The translations under genes were made by a program, and so were the position numbers. From Clostridiaceae bacterium (GTDB lineage Bacteria > Bacillota > Clostridia > Acetivibrionales > DUMC01): DNA of 9,962 bases. Of the stretch, positions 1-6,265 are shown piece after piece; position 1 is the stretch's first letter, and every line of letters starts with the position of its first letter. The notes under the pieces are model-generated. The model had not been told where the DNA came from, did no database searches, and saw only the letters and a program-made list of their open reading frames with translations. The stretch lies in the NCBI GenBank assembly GCA_012512865.1, contig JAAZDH010000220.1, forward strand, positions 1-9,962. The letters run 5' to 3'.

Positions 1-660
1 AAGCCTGTATTCACCGTATATATCCAATCCATACCTTGTGGTATCCTGGGCTACCAGTATAATTTCCTTTGCGCCTGATTCAACAAGGTAGGCTGCTTCA
101 TCAAGTATGTCTTCAAGCCTCCTGCTCCTGTACCTTCCCCTCAAGGACGGTATTACGCAATATGTGCACCTGTTATCGCACCCGTCTGCTATTTTCAAGT
201 AAGCATATCCCTTTGGCGTCGATATTACCCTGTCCCTGCCATGGTATTCGCAAAACCCTGGGTTGCCGCATAAAACTGGCTTTTCGCCCTTAAAGGACTT
301 ATCAATAACCTCGCATATCCTGTCATAGTATCCCGTACCGACAACCCCGTCAACCTCGGGTATCTCTTGTATTATTTGATTACCATATCTTTCTGCAAGG
401 CAGCCTGCAACTACTATGGCTTTACAGTCACCGTCGTTTTTTAATTGGGCTGTCTCCAGGATGGCATTTATTGACTCAGCCTTTGCATCCTCAATAAAAC
501 CACAGGTGTTTATAATAATAGCAACGGCATCTTCTTGCTTGCTGGTGATTTCATAACCATTCTTCCTTGAATATCCCAGCATTAGCTCGCTGTCAACAAG
601 GTTTTTTGGGCAGCCAAGGGAAATAATCCCTGCTTTTTTGCTCCTGTTGTTTATCGCCAA
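1..660 (-). CDS. rimO: Ribosomal protein S12 methylthiotransferase RimO, N-terminal half (runs off the left edge)
   Basis: RimO is a radical-SAM enzyme that adds a methylthio group to the conserved aspartate of ribosomal protein S12. The visible 220 codons start with the UPF0004 domain (SLGCPKNLVDSE, then INTCGFIEDA and VAGCLAERY). Its three cluster cysteines are C17, C53 and C87. The radical-SAM motif CDNRCTYC follows at C161, C165 and C168, with IPSLRGRYRSR after it. The family is about 440 residues long, so the end of the radical-SAM barrel and the TRAM domain lie outside the window. I place the start at a TTG (658-660), because a ribosome site resembling GGAGGTGA (one mismatch) lies 8 bases upstream. 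An in-frame GTG at 667-669 is the alternative, but it has no site at a usable distance. CPKN and DSE favour RimO over its relative MiaB. The gene lies 67 bases after the amidohydrolase pair on the same strand and may be co-transcribed or use a weak promoter at 695-723. Confidence 0.95.
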   Translation of the reverse strand, partial: MAINNRSKKAGIISLGCPKNLVDSELMLGYSRKNGYEITSKQEDAVAIIINTCGFIEDAKAESINAILETAQLKNDGDCKAIVVAGCLAERYGNQIIQEIPEVDGVVGTGYYDRICEVIDKSFKGEKPVLCGNPGFCEYHGRDRVISTPKGYAYLKIADGCDNRCTYCVIPSLRGRYRSRRLEDILDEAAYLVESGAKEIILVAQDTTRYGLDIYGEYRL

Positions 661-694
661 GTGGTTCACTTCCCGTGCTTATAATCTATGAACT

Positions 695-723
695 AGTTTA
701 GCATCAACTCTAACATTTTACAA
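695..723 (-). promoter_or_regulatory. Possible weak promoter for rimO
   Basis: On the minus strand a TTGTAA (718-723) and a TAAACT (695-700) are separated by 17 bases. Each matches the housekeeping sigma consensus at four of six positions. It sits in the 67-base gap between the amidohydrolase stop and the rimO start. No hairpin terminator is visible in this gap, so read-through from the genes upstream is equally possible. Confidence 0.25.
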
Positions 724-727
724 TCTA

Positions 728-1462
728 TTAGTTCTTAAAAATTTCTAACGCATTTTTGTAAAGCACCAACTCACGCTCTTCCGGCGTAAAGCTGGAATCT
801 TCCAATTGCCCCAGCTTCAATAAGAAAGAGGCAATATCCATATCCGTTCCAAATAAAATTCTTTCGGCTCCCAGCGTCTCTTTTGCATAGTCGAGCTCGT
901 CCCTCCTGGAAAGTGTTCCCGAATAGTCGACCCAGACATTCCTGCACTTCCGTACCGGTTTTAGTTCCCTGTAGCTGTTTGCCCCAAGATGCGCCATTAT
1001 TAACCTTGCCTCGGGATATTTCAAGGCAAGGTTGGCCACATTTTCACCCAATGTTTCATTCGGCAGCTGGCCCGTTGCCTTGTGAAATGCATGTATAAGA
1101 ACCGGTACGTCATATTTTATGCACTGCTCGACCAAAGGAAAAACGCACGGGGCATCGCAATACACAGCAACCCAGAGCTTCATTCCCGACATGCCCAAAT
1201 CTTCTATCCCGCGGGAAATCTCCTCCTTTGCATCTTCCAGTTTTGGATTTATGTAACAATATCCATATATTCGCCTGTCTCTTTTCATAAGCTTTGCAAC
1301 ACTATCATTTAATTCCCTTACTTCCTCGCTGTCCGGTACATATTTACCAAGACCTGAAACATAAATCCTGTCAATTCCATATCTATCCGCTGATTCTATC
1401 AACACATCACTGCTTTTCTCATATTGGCCTTTCCAAATATGGGCATGAACATCAATAATCAT
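728..1462 (-). CDS. Metal-dependent hydrolase, amidohydrolase-2 superfamily (intact active site)
   Basis: This is a TIM-barrel hydrolase of the amidohydrolase superfamily (Amidohydro_2 type), probably cytosolic; substrate unknown. The 244-residue protein carries the expected metal and catalytic residues in order: H6 and H8 in DVHAH, K95 in GMKLW, H124 in LIHAFH, H158 in MAHLGAN and D207 in FGTD. There is no signal peptide. I chose the ATG at 1460-1462, where the protein begins MIIDVHAH, rather than an in-frame ATG at 1516. The later start puts the metal motif at the very N-terminus as usual, has GGGAGG about 11 bases upstream, and overlaps the stop of the preceding gene as ATGA, a sign of translational coupling. 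The earlier ATG would lie deep inside the preceding gene. The neighbour upstream is a homologue without the active site, so the two products may work together. Members of this superfamily hydrolyse or decarboxylate many kinds of small molecules, and nothing here fixes the reaction. Confidence 0.85.
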   Translation of the reverse strand: MIIDVHAHIWKGQYEKSSDVLIESADRYGIDRIYVSGLGKYVPDSEEVRELNDSVAKLMKRDRRIYGYCYINPKLEDAKEEISRGIEDLGMSGMKLWVAVYCDAPCVFPLVEQCIKYDVPVLIHAFHKATGQLPNETLGENVANLALKYPEARLIMAHLGANSYRELKPVRKCRNVWVDYSGTLSRRDELDYAKETLGAERILFGTDMDIASFLLKLGQLEDSSFTPEERELVLYKNALEIFKN

Positions 1463-2235
1463 TTTATCCCGTTCCTCCCAAGAAGTATTTGGGCATTTCT
1501 CCATAATATATTGCATAACTCCTTTTCTCCCAGTTTACTGCGCTCAACCAGGTATAAGGCGGAGCGAAGGCTGAAAAGGGGATACAGGGAACCATATACC
1601 AGCTTATCGGTTCCAATTTCACTGTACAATAACTCTATTGCAAATGAGCCATTTTTTAACCCGCTTGTATCGTACCATATATTCCTACCTATGAATAAAT
1701 CCTTGTGCCCTAGGAGTTCATGCGTCCTTGCGGTGAGAAGAAGTATCCTGCACGGAGACTCGCGTCTTAAGAAGTCATAAATCCCGAATTCTTCGGGGGT
1801 AAGAGGCCTCATCAAGTAATTCAACCTCTCATCTTCCATCCTTAATGATATAAAAAGCGGAAGATTTCTTTCTTTTAACATAGAACACAGCCTTTCAACA
1901 TTCGCGTTGTCAACAAGCCTGTACTGGTGGTACCCGGGGTATATCCTGACTGCACATATATTATACCTGTCCATTGCAATATCTATATCTTCCTCAAAGC
2001 ATGGAAGCATTGGATTGACCGTCATTACGTGAAGACAGCCCGTGCCTTTTAATGCTGAAGCAAGTTCCGCTTCCCCCTCAAGGGGGTCGTTGTAAAATAT
2101 ACTGTTCATATTTGCCACAAGACCCAGGCTTATTCCCGTCTCCGCGTGCTTTGCCCTGATTGCGTCAATTCCCTGCTCACGAAGCATCCTGAAAGGCCAA
2201 TGCCCGACCAAACAATTACAATCAATTTTTTCCAT
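1459..2235 (-). CDS. Amidohydrolase-superfamily paralogue lacking the metal-binding residues (probable pseudoenzyme)
   Basis: The 258-residue protein is similar in layout and length to the gene that follows it, but each expected active-site position is changed. The HxH of strand 1 is N7 and L9 (IDCNCLVG). The histidine after strand 5 is replaced in PLFISLRM (S130). The histidine of the next motif is missing in LLLTARTHE (A169, R170). The aspartate of FGTD is missing in YGSLYPLF. The reading frame is intact, with no frameshift or internal stop, and the segment GHWPFR (11-16) looks like a conserved motif of its own, which argues for a kept, non-catalytic or differently acting protein rather than decay. 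The start is ATG 2233-2235 with AAGGGGA about 7 bases upstream. It overlaps the next gene by four bases (ATGA), so the two are one operon, probably read from the promoter at 2302-2329. Its function is unknown; a regulatory or scaffolding partner of the second protein is my inference. Confidence 0.75.
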   Translation of the reverse strand: MEKIDCNCLVGHWPFRMLREQGIDAIRAKHAETGISLGLVANMNSIFYNDPLEGEAELASALKGTGCLHVMTVNPMLPCFEEDIDIAMDRYNICAVRIYPGYHQYRLVDNANVERLCSMLKERNLPLFISLRMEDERLNYLMRPLTPEEFGIYDFLRRESPCRILLLTARTHELLGHKDLFIGRNIWYDTSGLKNGSFAIELLYSEIGTDKLVYGSLYPLFSLRSALYLVERSKLGEKELCNILWRNAQILLGRNGIK

Positions 2236-2280
2236 TTGAATGTCCCCTTATATATCTTCTTACATGTCTCCCCTTACATC
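2236..2280 (-). promoter_or_regulatory. Leader of the amidohydrolase operon with duplicated ribosome site and an AUG-UAA
   Basis: Reading the minus strand, the leader holds two similar blocks: TAAGGGGAGACATG, then TAAGGGGACATTCAAATG. The first block ends in an ATG (2263-2265) immediately followed by TAA (2260-2262). The second supplies the ribosome site and true start (2233-2235) of the first amidohydrolase gene. The two ATGs are 30 bases apart and in frame. The first looks like a duplicated initiation site that now gives a start-stop element. Confidence 0.45.
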
Positions 2281-2301
2281 TAATAAACCATCCTGTAAAA
2301 A

Positions 2302-2329
2302 ATTATATAAGATTTACATATGATTTCAA
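2302..2329 (-). promoter_or_regulatory. Predicted promoter of the amidohydrolase operon
   Basis: On the minus strand TTGAAA (2324-2329) and TATAAT (2302-2307) are separated by 16 bases: a perfect -10 box and a four-of-six -35 box for the housekeeping sigma factor. Transcription would begin near 2295 and give a leader of about 60 bases before the first amidohydrolase gene. Confidence 0.6.
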
Positions 2330-2415
2330 TGTTTTTGAGTATTATTAAATCACATTTATAATTTTAACATGCCTTAAATTACTTGGGTGTATTTAATTCA
2401 TATGATGCATAATAT

Positions 2416-2506
2416 GGCAAAACGACTTCCTAAGGCTAATATTGGAGCAAGGCGTACGTATTATTATGTTTAATGCCAGAAAAAATCCGTAATTCGCCGC
2501 ACGGAT
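2416..2506 (+). repeat. Diverged partial copy of the palindromic repeat
   Basis: These 91 bases match 2594-2684 without gaps, with about six differences (offset 178 bases). They begin GGCAAAACGACTTCC and end CGCCGCACGGAT. Beyond 2506 the similarity becomes faint: ATCACCC and a run of T near 2551 can still be lined up with the intact copy, but the right-hand arm with AAGTCGTC is absent. I read this as a truncated or decayed element. The stretch 2507-2593 holds nothing else that I recognise and is pyrimidine-rich on the plus strand. Confidence 0.75.
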
Positions 2507-2672
2507 ATCCCAACCCATCACCCTTATCTATCCCACAACCTTGACACCTTTTTCCTAAATCCTAGATTTTGTACACCTCAACCCCATCTATACGGCGAGA
2601 CGACTTCCTAAGGCTAATATTGGAGCGAGGCATACGTATTGTTATGTTTAATGCCAGAAAAAATCCATAATT

Positions 2673-2690
2673 CGCCGCACGGATGCGGCG
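2673..2690 (+). repeat. Apical hairpin 1 of the palindromic element
   Basis: CGCCGC (2673-2678) and GCGGCG (2685-2690) form a perfect six-pair G+C stem with loop ACGGAT. The partial copy at 2416 keeps the left half of this stem but not the right half. Confidence 0.6.
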
Positions 2691-2692
2691 AG

Positions 2693-2726
2693 CCGTCACC
2701 CGAGCCATGGATGGCGAGTGTGACGG
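2693..2726 (+). repeat. Apical hairpin 2 of the palindromic element
   Basis: CCGTCAC (2693-2699) pairs perfectly with GTGACGG (2720-2726). Inside this stem, GCCAT (2704-2708) can pair with ATGGC (2711-2715). With hairpin 1 this gives a two-branched tip on the long stem. Confidence 0.55.
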
Positions 2727-2842
2727 GTAGGATTTTTTCGCCAGCATTAAATATTACAATACGTAGCCGAAGCGACCATATTAGCCGGGGAAGTCGTCAT
2801 TGCCTAAATTTACATCAAGTTAATTTAATGCACTAAAATTAT

Positions 2843-2861
2843 TTCAATGTGTTGCATTGAA
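2843..2861. promoter_or_regulatory. Inverted repeat upstream of the acyl-CoA dehydrogenase gene (possible operator)
   Basis: TTCAATG (2843-2849) and CATTGAA (2855-2861) form a perfect seven-base dyad around TGTTG. An outer AAAATT/AATTTT pair (2835-2840 with 2865-2870) can lengthen it. It overlaps the predicted -35 box of the acd-etf promoter, where a repressor site would be expected. No run of T follows, so it is not a terminator. The regulator is unknown. Confidence 0.45.
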
Positions 2862-2880
2862 TAAAATTTTATAATATACT
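2852..2880 (+). promoter_or_regulatory. Predicted promoter of the acd-etfB-etfA operon
   Basis: TTGCAT (2852-2857) and TATACT (2875-2880) are separated by 17 bases; the -10 box is good and the -35 box poor. A TATAAT at 2870-2875 is an alternative -10 without a matching -35. A weak -35 inside a dyad would suit a regulated promoter. The leader to the ATG at 2971 would be about 85 bases. Confidence 0.4.
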
Positions 2881-2970
2881 TTTAACTGCAATGATTTGAT
2901 TATTACCAGATAATAATAGCAAATACTAACTTGATAATTCGTGTAAAATTTGCATAAGGAGTGTTGAAAC

Positions 2971-4134
2971 ATGAATTACTTCTTAACCGAAGAACAACAA
3001 ATGATCAAGGAACTGGCGGCAAAGATAGCCGATGAAAAAATTGCCCCTGTTGCATTAAAGTACGACGAGGAAGGCATATTCCCCCATGATATTATTCAAG
3101 TTATAGCTGATTCCGACCTTTGCGGCGTATACATACCGGAGGAATATGGTGGGCTTGGCGGCGGTGTATTCGAAATGTGCCTTGTTGTTGAAGAGCTAAG
3201 CAGGGCTCGCGCCGGAATTGCACTGGCATTTGCGGGAACCGGGCTGGGTATATTTCCAATAATCCTGTTCGGCTCCGAGGAGCAAAAAAGAAAATACCTT
3301 CCCCCGGTTGCAGCAGGAAAAATGCTGGGTGCATTTGCCCTGACGGAAGCAGATGCCGGCAGCGACGCGGCAGGCATCCGGACCACGGCCGTCCTTGAAG
3401 GAGATGAATACGTGCTGAATGGTACAAAGCAATGGATAACCAATGGCGGTGAGGCAGATATATACACGGTAATTGCATGCACGGACAGGTCAAAGGGTGC
3501 CAGGGGTTTTTCCGCGTTTATAGTTGAAAAGGGCACTCCCGGTTTTTCATTCGGCAAAAAGGAAAACAAGATGGGTATCCGTGCTTCCGCCACCAGGGAA
3601 CTTATATTCGAAAACTGCAGGATACCAAGGGAAAACTTGCTTGGAAGGGAAGGCATGGGTTTCCTGGTTGCCATGAAAACCCTCGACAGGACAAGACCCG
3701 GGGTGGCCGCACAGGCCCTTGGAATTGCCCAGGGGGCTTTTGACGAAGCCTTGAAATATGCAAAGCAGCGTGTTCAGTTTGGCCAGCCCATTTCTTCTTT
3801 CCAGGCAATACAGCACATGCTTGCCGACATGGCAATACAGATTGAAGCCGCAAGATGTTTAATATACCAAACCTGCAGGCATATAGACAGCGGTGAAAAG
3901 AGTATTTCAAAAGAATCCGCAATGGCGAAGGTTATGGCATCAGATGTTGCAATGAAGGTTACCACGGATGCCGTCCAAATCCTTGGAGGCTATGGCTACA
4001 TGAAGGAATACCCCGTGGAAAAGAGGATGAGAGATGCAAAAATAACGCAGATATACGAGGGTACGAATCAAATACAAAGGAATATAATTGCCCTGGAGCT
4101 GGTAAAAGAATCATCTTCAAAAAAGCAGCAATAA
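2971..4134 (+). CDS. Acyl-CoA dehydrogenase / enoyl-CoA reductase (CarC- or Bcd-like), partner of EtfBA
   Basis: This is a FAD enzyme of the acyl-CoA dehydrogenase family, 387 residues, full length. The sequence shows the flavin-binding AFALTEADAGSD (121-132) and QWITNGG (154-160), then RTRPGVAAQALGIAQGA (240-256) and QILGGYGYM (336-344). The catalytic base is E363 in QIYEGTNQIQR, the position used by short- and medium-chain members such as butyryl-CoA dehydrogenase. In anaerobes such enzymes usually run as reductases of enoyl-CoA (for example crotonyl- or caffeoyl-CoA), taking electrons from an Etf pair. The two genes that follow encode exactly such a pair, 46 bases downstream, in the order acd-etfB-etfA. 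The start at ATG 2971 has a strong AAGGAG nine bases upstream. No crotonase, thiolase or hydroxyacyl-CoA dehydrogenase gene is attached, so it is not the usual butyrate operon, and the chain length or aromatic nature of the substrate cannot be told. The ACAD/Etf assignment is firm; the substrate is unknown. Confidence 0.93.
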   Translation: MNYFLTEEQQMIKELAAKIADEKIAPVALKYDEEGIFPHDIIQVIADSDLCGVYIPEEYGGLGGGVFEMCLVVEELSRARAGIALAFAGTGLGIFPIILFGSEEQKRKYLPPVAAGKMLGAFALTEADAGSDAAGIRTTAVLEGDEYVLNGTKQWITNGGEADIYTVIACTDRSKGARGFSAFIVEKGTPGFSFGKKENKMGIRASATRELIFENCRIPRENLLGREGMGFLVAMKTLDRTRPGVAAQALGIAQGAFDEALKYAKQRVQFGQPISSFQAIQHMLADMAIQIEAARCLIYQTCRHIDSGEKSISKESAMAKVMASDVAMKVTTDAVQILGGYGYMKEYPVEKRMRDAKITQIYEGTNQIQRNIIALELVKESSSKKQQ

Positions 4135-4180
4135 AAAATAAAATTTGAACACATAACCATGGTGAATAGGGGTGGAAAGA

Positions 4181-4963
4181 TTGGATGTAATTGTCTGCAT
4201 TAAACAGGTTCCCTCAACCAACGAGGTAAGAATAAACCCGGAAACCAATACCATCATAAGAGAGGGTGTTGAGGCAATTATCAACCCTTTTGACATGTAT
4301 GCCCTGGAAGAAGGTTTACGGGTTAGGGACAGGATGGGGGGCAAGGTCACGGTATTGAGCATGGGTATTCCCAGTGTTGCGGAGCTTTTAAGAGAAGCAA
4401 TAAGCCTGGGTGCTGATGAAGCAATATTATTAAGTGATAAGGCTTTTGCAGGTTCTGATACACTTGCCACCTCATATGCTCTTTCAATGGGAATAAGAAA
4501 AATTGGGAAATATGATTTAATCATATGCGGCAAACAAGCAACGGACGGCGACACTGCGCAAGTTGGGCCAAGCCTGGCCGAAAAACTGGGCATTCCCCAT
4601 ACAACTTATGTCAGGAAAATCGAGGCAATGGAAGAAGGTTATATCAGGTGTCAACGGCTTACGGACGATGGTTATGAAGTTGTTGAAATGATCCTGCCTG
4701 CCCTAATAACAGTGGTCAAGGAAATAAACGAACCGCGCCTTCCCTCCCTTAAAGGCATGATGCGGTCCAAGAAAGCCGTTATTACCACCTGGAACGCGGA
4801 GGATATAAATGCGAACAAGGATTTGTGCGGGTTGAAAGGTTCTCCTACGCAGGTGATAAAGACTTTTACACCTGTCCATGACATAAAAAGTGAAATTATT
4901 GAAGGCACGCCGGCAGAGCAGGCAAAAAAGCTTGCCGACAAGCTGCTTTCACTCAAGTTTTAA
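4181..4963 (+). CDS. etfB: Electron transfer flavoprotein beta subunit (bifurcating type, CarD-like)
   Basis: EtfB forms a heterodimer with EtfA. In bifurcating complexes it holds the FAD that takes hydride from NADH and splits the electron pair. The 260-residue protein begins with the classic DVIVCIKQVP and shows INPFDMYALEEGLR (34-47), AFAGSDTLAT (88-97) and CGKQATDGDTAQVGP (116-130). The DGDTAQVGP form is what I know from clostridial bifurcating Etf proteins, whereas respiratory homologues have a different loop here. I prefer the TTG start at 4181, because AGGGGTGG lies five bases before it and the product then begins MDVIVCIKQVP like its relatives. A GTG at 4172 is in frame, but its own ribosome site is poor; choosing it would add three residues. 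The gene follows the acyl-CoA dehydrogenase by 46 bases and precedes etfA by 93 bases, all on one strand, consistent with one transcript. Confidence 0.93.
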   Translation: MDVIVCIKQVPSTNEVRINPETNTIIREGVEAIINPFDMYALEEGLRVRDRMGGKVTVLSMGIPSVAELLREAISLGADEAILLSDKAFAGSDTLATSYALSMGIRKIGKYDLIICGKQATDGDTAQVGPSLAEKLGIPHTTYVRKIEAMEEGYIRCQRLTDDGYEVVEMILPALITVVKEINEPRLPSLKGMMRSKKAVITTWNAEDINANKDLCGLKGSPTQVIKTFTPVHDIKSEIIEGTPAEQAKKLADKLLSLKF

Positions 4964-5044
4964 ATGCTGCCGGAAATTTTTAAGATGACAGAAGCAATAC
5001 AAAGGAAAATCACAACAAGGTATTCCTCAATGGGAAGTTTAAAT

Positions 5045-5049
5045 GGAGG
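5045..5049 (+). promoter_or_regulatory. Ribosome-binding site that fixes the etfA start
   Basis: GGAGG lies seven bases before ATG 5057. The in-frame ATGs at 5030 and 5051 and the one at 4964 have no properly spaced site. The 93 bases between the etfB stop and 5057 happen to stay open in the etfA frame but give no recognisable protein segment. Confidence 0.75.
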
Positions 5050-5056
5050 CATGGAT

Positions 5057-6265
5057 ATGGCAAGTATAAAAATAATAACGGAAAAATGTACCGGCTGCAA
5101 GCTTTGCATACGGGCATGTCCTTACGGTGCAATAGAAGTTGAAAACAGGAAAGCAAAAATCCTTGATAATTGTACTCTTTGCGGAGCATGTGTTGAATCA
5201 TGCAAATTTGAAGCCATACTTGTTGAAAAAGACGAGATTATAAATGATAATGCTAAGGACCTTGATTCGGCACGATACAGCGGGGTGTGGGTTGTCGGCG
5301 AGCAGAAAAACGGCATTCCTGCCGGTGTTGTATTTGAGCTCCTGGGAGAAGGCAGAAAGCTCGCAGATAAGCTGGAAGTTAAACTTTCAGTTGTTTTACT
5401 GGGTAACAATATTGAGGATTCCGCCCCAACAATGATTTACCATGGGGCAGACACCGTATACCTGGTTGATGATCCCTCTCTGGAGCATTATAATGACGAA
5501 GTGTATGCCGATATTTTATCAAACCTTGTAATGGCATACAAGCCTGAAATCGTGCTGCTGGGAGCAACAACTTACGGGCGTTCACTGGCACCGAGAGTTG
5601 CATCAAGGCTAAATATAGGCCTTACGGCCGATTGCACGGGATTGGAGATTGACATGAAAAGCCGCAACCTGTTGCAAACCAGGCCCGCATTCGGCGGAAA
5701 TTTGATGGCAACAATAATATGCCCCAATCGCAGGCCCCAAATGGCAACAGTACGGCCAAAAGTAATGAAGCCATTGGAAAGGGATACCTCGAGAAAAGGT
5801 GAAATAATAAAACCGGAAATAAGGATTCCTGGCAATACAAGGGTTAAAGTCAAGGATGTTATAACAACACTTACTGAAGCAGTAAGTTTAACCGAGGCGG
5901 ATATTATTATATCCGGCGGAAGAGGTCTTTGCGACCCTAAAAACTTTGCCCTTGTTGAAGAATTGGCAAGAGTGCTTAAAGGTGCCGTGGGAGCATCCCG
6001 TGCTGTCGTTGACGCTGGCTGGATCGACTACAGCCACCAGGTGGGCCAGACCGGAAAAACCGTAAGGCCAAAAATATATATAGCATGCGGAATCTCCGGG
6101 GCCATCCAGCATCTTGCCGGGATGTCTTCATCCGATATTATTATTGCAATAAACAAGGATCCGAATGCTCCCATATTCAAGGTTGCAAAATACGGGATAG
6201 TAGGAGATGTGCTCGAAGTATTGCCTGCGTTAATAAAGGAATTCAAGGAGAGATTGGGCGGCTAG
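5057..6265 (+). CDS. etfA: Electron transfer flavoprotein alpha subunit with N-terminal 2x[4Fe-4S] ferredoxin domain (CarE-like)
   Basis: EtfA carries the FAD that passes electrons to the acyl-CoA dehydrogenase. This 402-residue version begins with a bacterial ferredoxin domain (about 1-57) with two full cluster motifs: C11, C14, C17, C21-P and C39, C42, C45, C49. The Etf alpha N-terminal alpha/beta domain follows (about 75-265). The FAD domain (about 275-395) shows ISGGRG (285-290), GASRAVVDAGW (312-322), QVGQTGKTVRP (328-338), IACGISGAIQH (342-352) and AINKDPNAPIF (364-374). The ferredoxin fusion is known from CarE of the Acetobacterium caffeoyl-CoA reductase and from the LctC subunit of its lactate dehydrogenase. 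Next to an acyl-CoA dehydrogenase, CarE is the better model. The extra clusters probably carry the low-potential electron to a soluble ferredoxin (inference). The start at ATG 5057 is set by GGAGG seven bases upstream. The stop overlaps the convergent recX stop by four bases. Confidence 0.93.
   Translation: MASIKIITEKCTGCKLCIRACPYGAIEVENRKAKILDNCTLCGACVESCKFEAILVEKDEIINDNAKDLDSARYSGVWVVGEQKNGIPAGVVFELLGEGRKLADKLEVKLSVVLLGNNIEDSAPTMIYHGADTVYLVDDPSLEHYNDEVYADILSNLVMAYKPEIVLLGATTYGRSLAPRVASRLNIGLTADCTGLEIDMKSRNLLQTRPAFGGNLMATIICPNRRPQMATVRPKVMKPLERDTSRKGEIIKPEIRIPGNTRVKVKDVITTLTEAVSLTEADIIISGGRGLCDPKNFALVEELARVLKGAVGASRAVVDAGWIDYSHQVGQTGKTVRPKIYIACGISGAIQHLAGMSSSDIIIAINKDPNAPIFKVAKYGIVGDVLEVLPALIKEFKERLGG

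Larger units (their letters stand above)
2594..2804. repeat. Palindromic MITE-like repeat element of about 211 bases
   Basis: The outer arms of roughly 73 bases are inverted copies of each other. The left end reads GGCGAGACGACTTCC and, on the opposite strand, the right end reads GGCAATGACGACTTCC. Both continue into GGCTAATAT, TACGTATTG, TTTAATGC and AAAAAATCC, with mismatches between these blocks. The apex (about 2668-2731) holds two further hairpins: CGCCGC/GCGGCG at 2673-2690 and CCGTCAC/GTGACGG at 2693-2726, the latter enclosing a small GCCAT/ATGGC stem. It could fold as one long stem with a branched tip, as DNA cruciform or as RNA. No transposase gene is present, so mobility would need a helper in trans. 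No convincing target-site duplication is seen at the ends. A second, partial copy lies just to the left. Confidence 0.75.

Noticed and set aside
1463..1516. Earlier start for the second amidohydrolase at ATG 1516, adding 18 residues
   Set aside because: The extension overlaps the preceding gene by 58 bases and pushes the DVHAH metal motif away from the N-terminus; ATG 1462 gives the normal ATGA overlap.
2236..2415. Riboswitch or T-box leader before the amidohydrolase operon
   Set aside because: The predicted leader is only about 60 bases, with no conserved motif or terminator/antiterminator pair that I can see.
2416..2804. Repeats as a CRISPR array
   Set aside because: There are only two direct copies, each about 90 bases long and 178 apart, with an inverted third arm. 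The unit size and the absence of regular spacers do not fit CRISPR.
2562..2836. Two short open frames on opposite strands (2562-2747 minus, 2639-2836 plus), both containing ALNITIR
   Set aside because: They lie inside the palindromic element. The shared peptide is simply the inverted repeat read from both sides, there is no good ribosome site, and the frames span the hairpins.
3096..3674. A 192-codon open frame on the minus strand
   Set aside because: It is antisense to the well-supported acyl-CoA dehydrogenase gene and shows no recognisable motif; a shadow of the real frame, as are the other antisense frames across the etf genes, recA and murJ.
4964..5056. Earlier start for EtfA at ATG 4964, adding 31 residues
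   Set aside because: There is no ribosome site before 4964 and the added segment is not like the start of any Etf or ferredoxin. ATG 5057 has GGAGG at seven bases and starts right at the ferredoxin domain.
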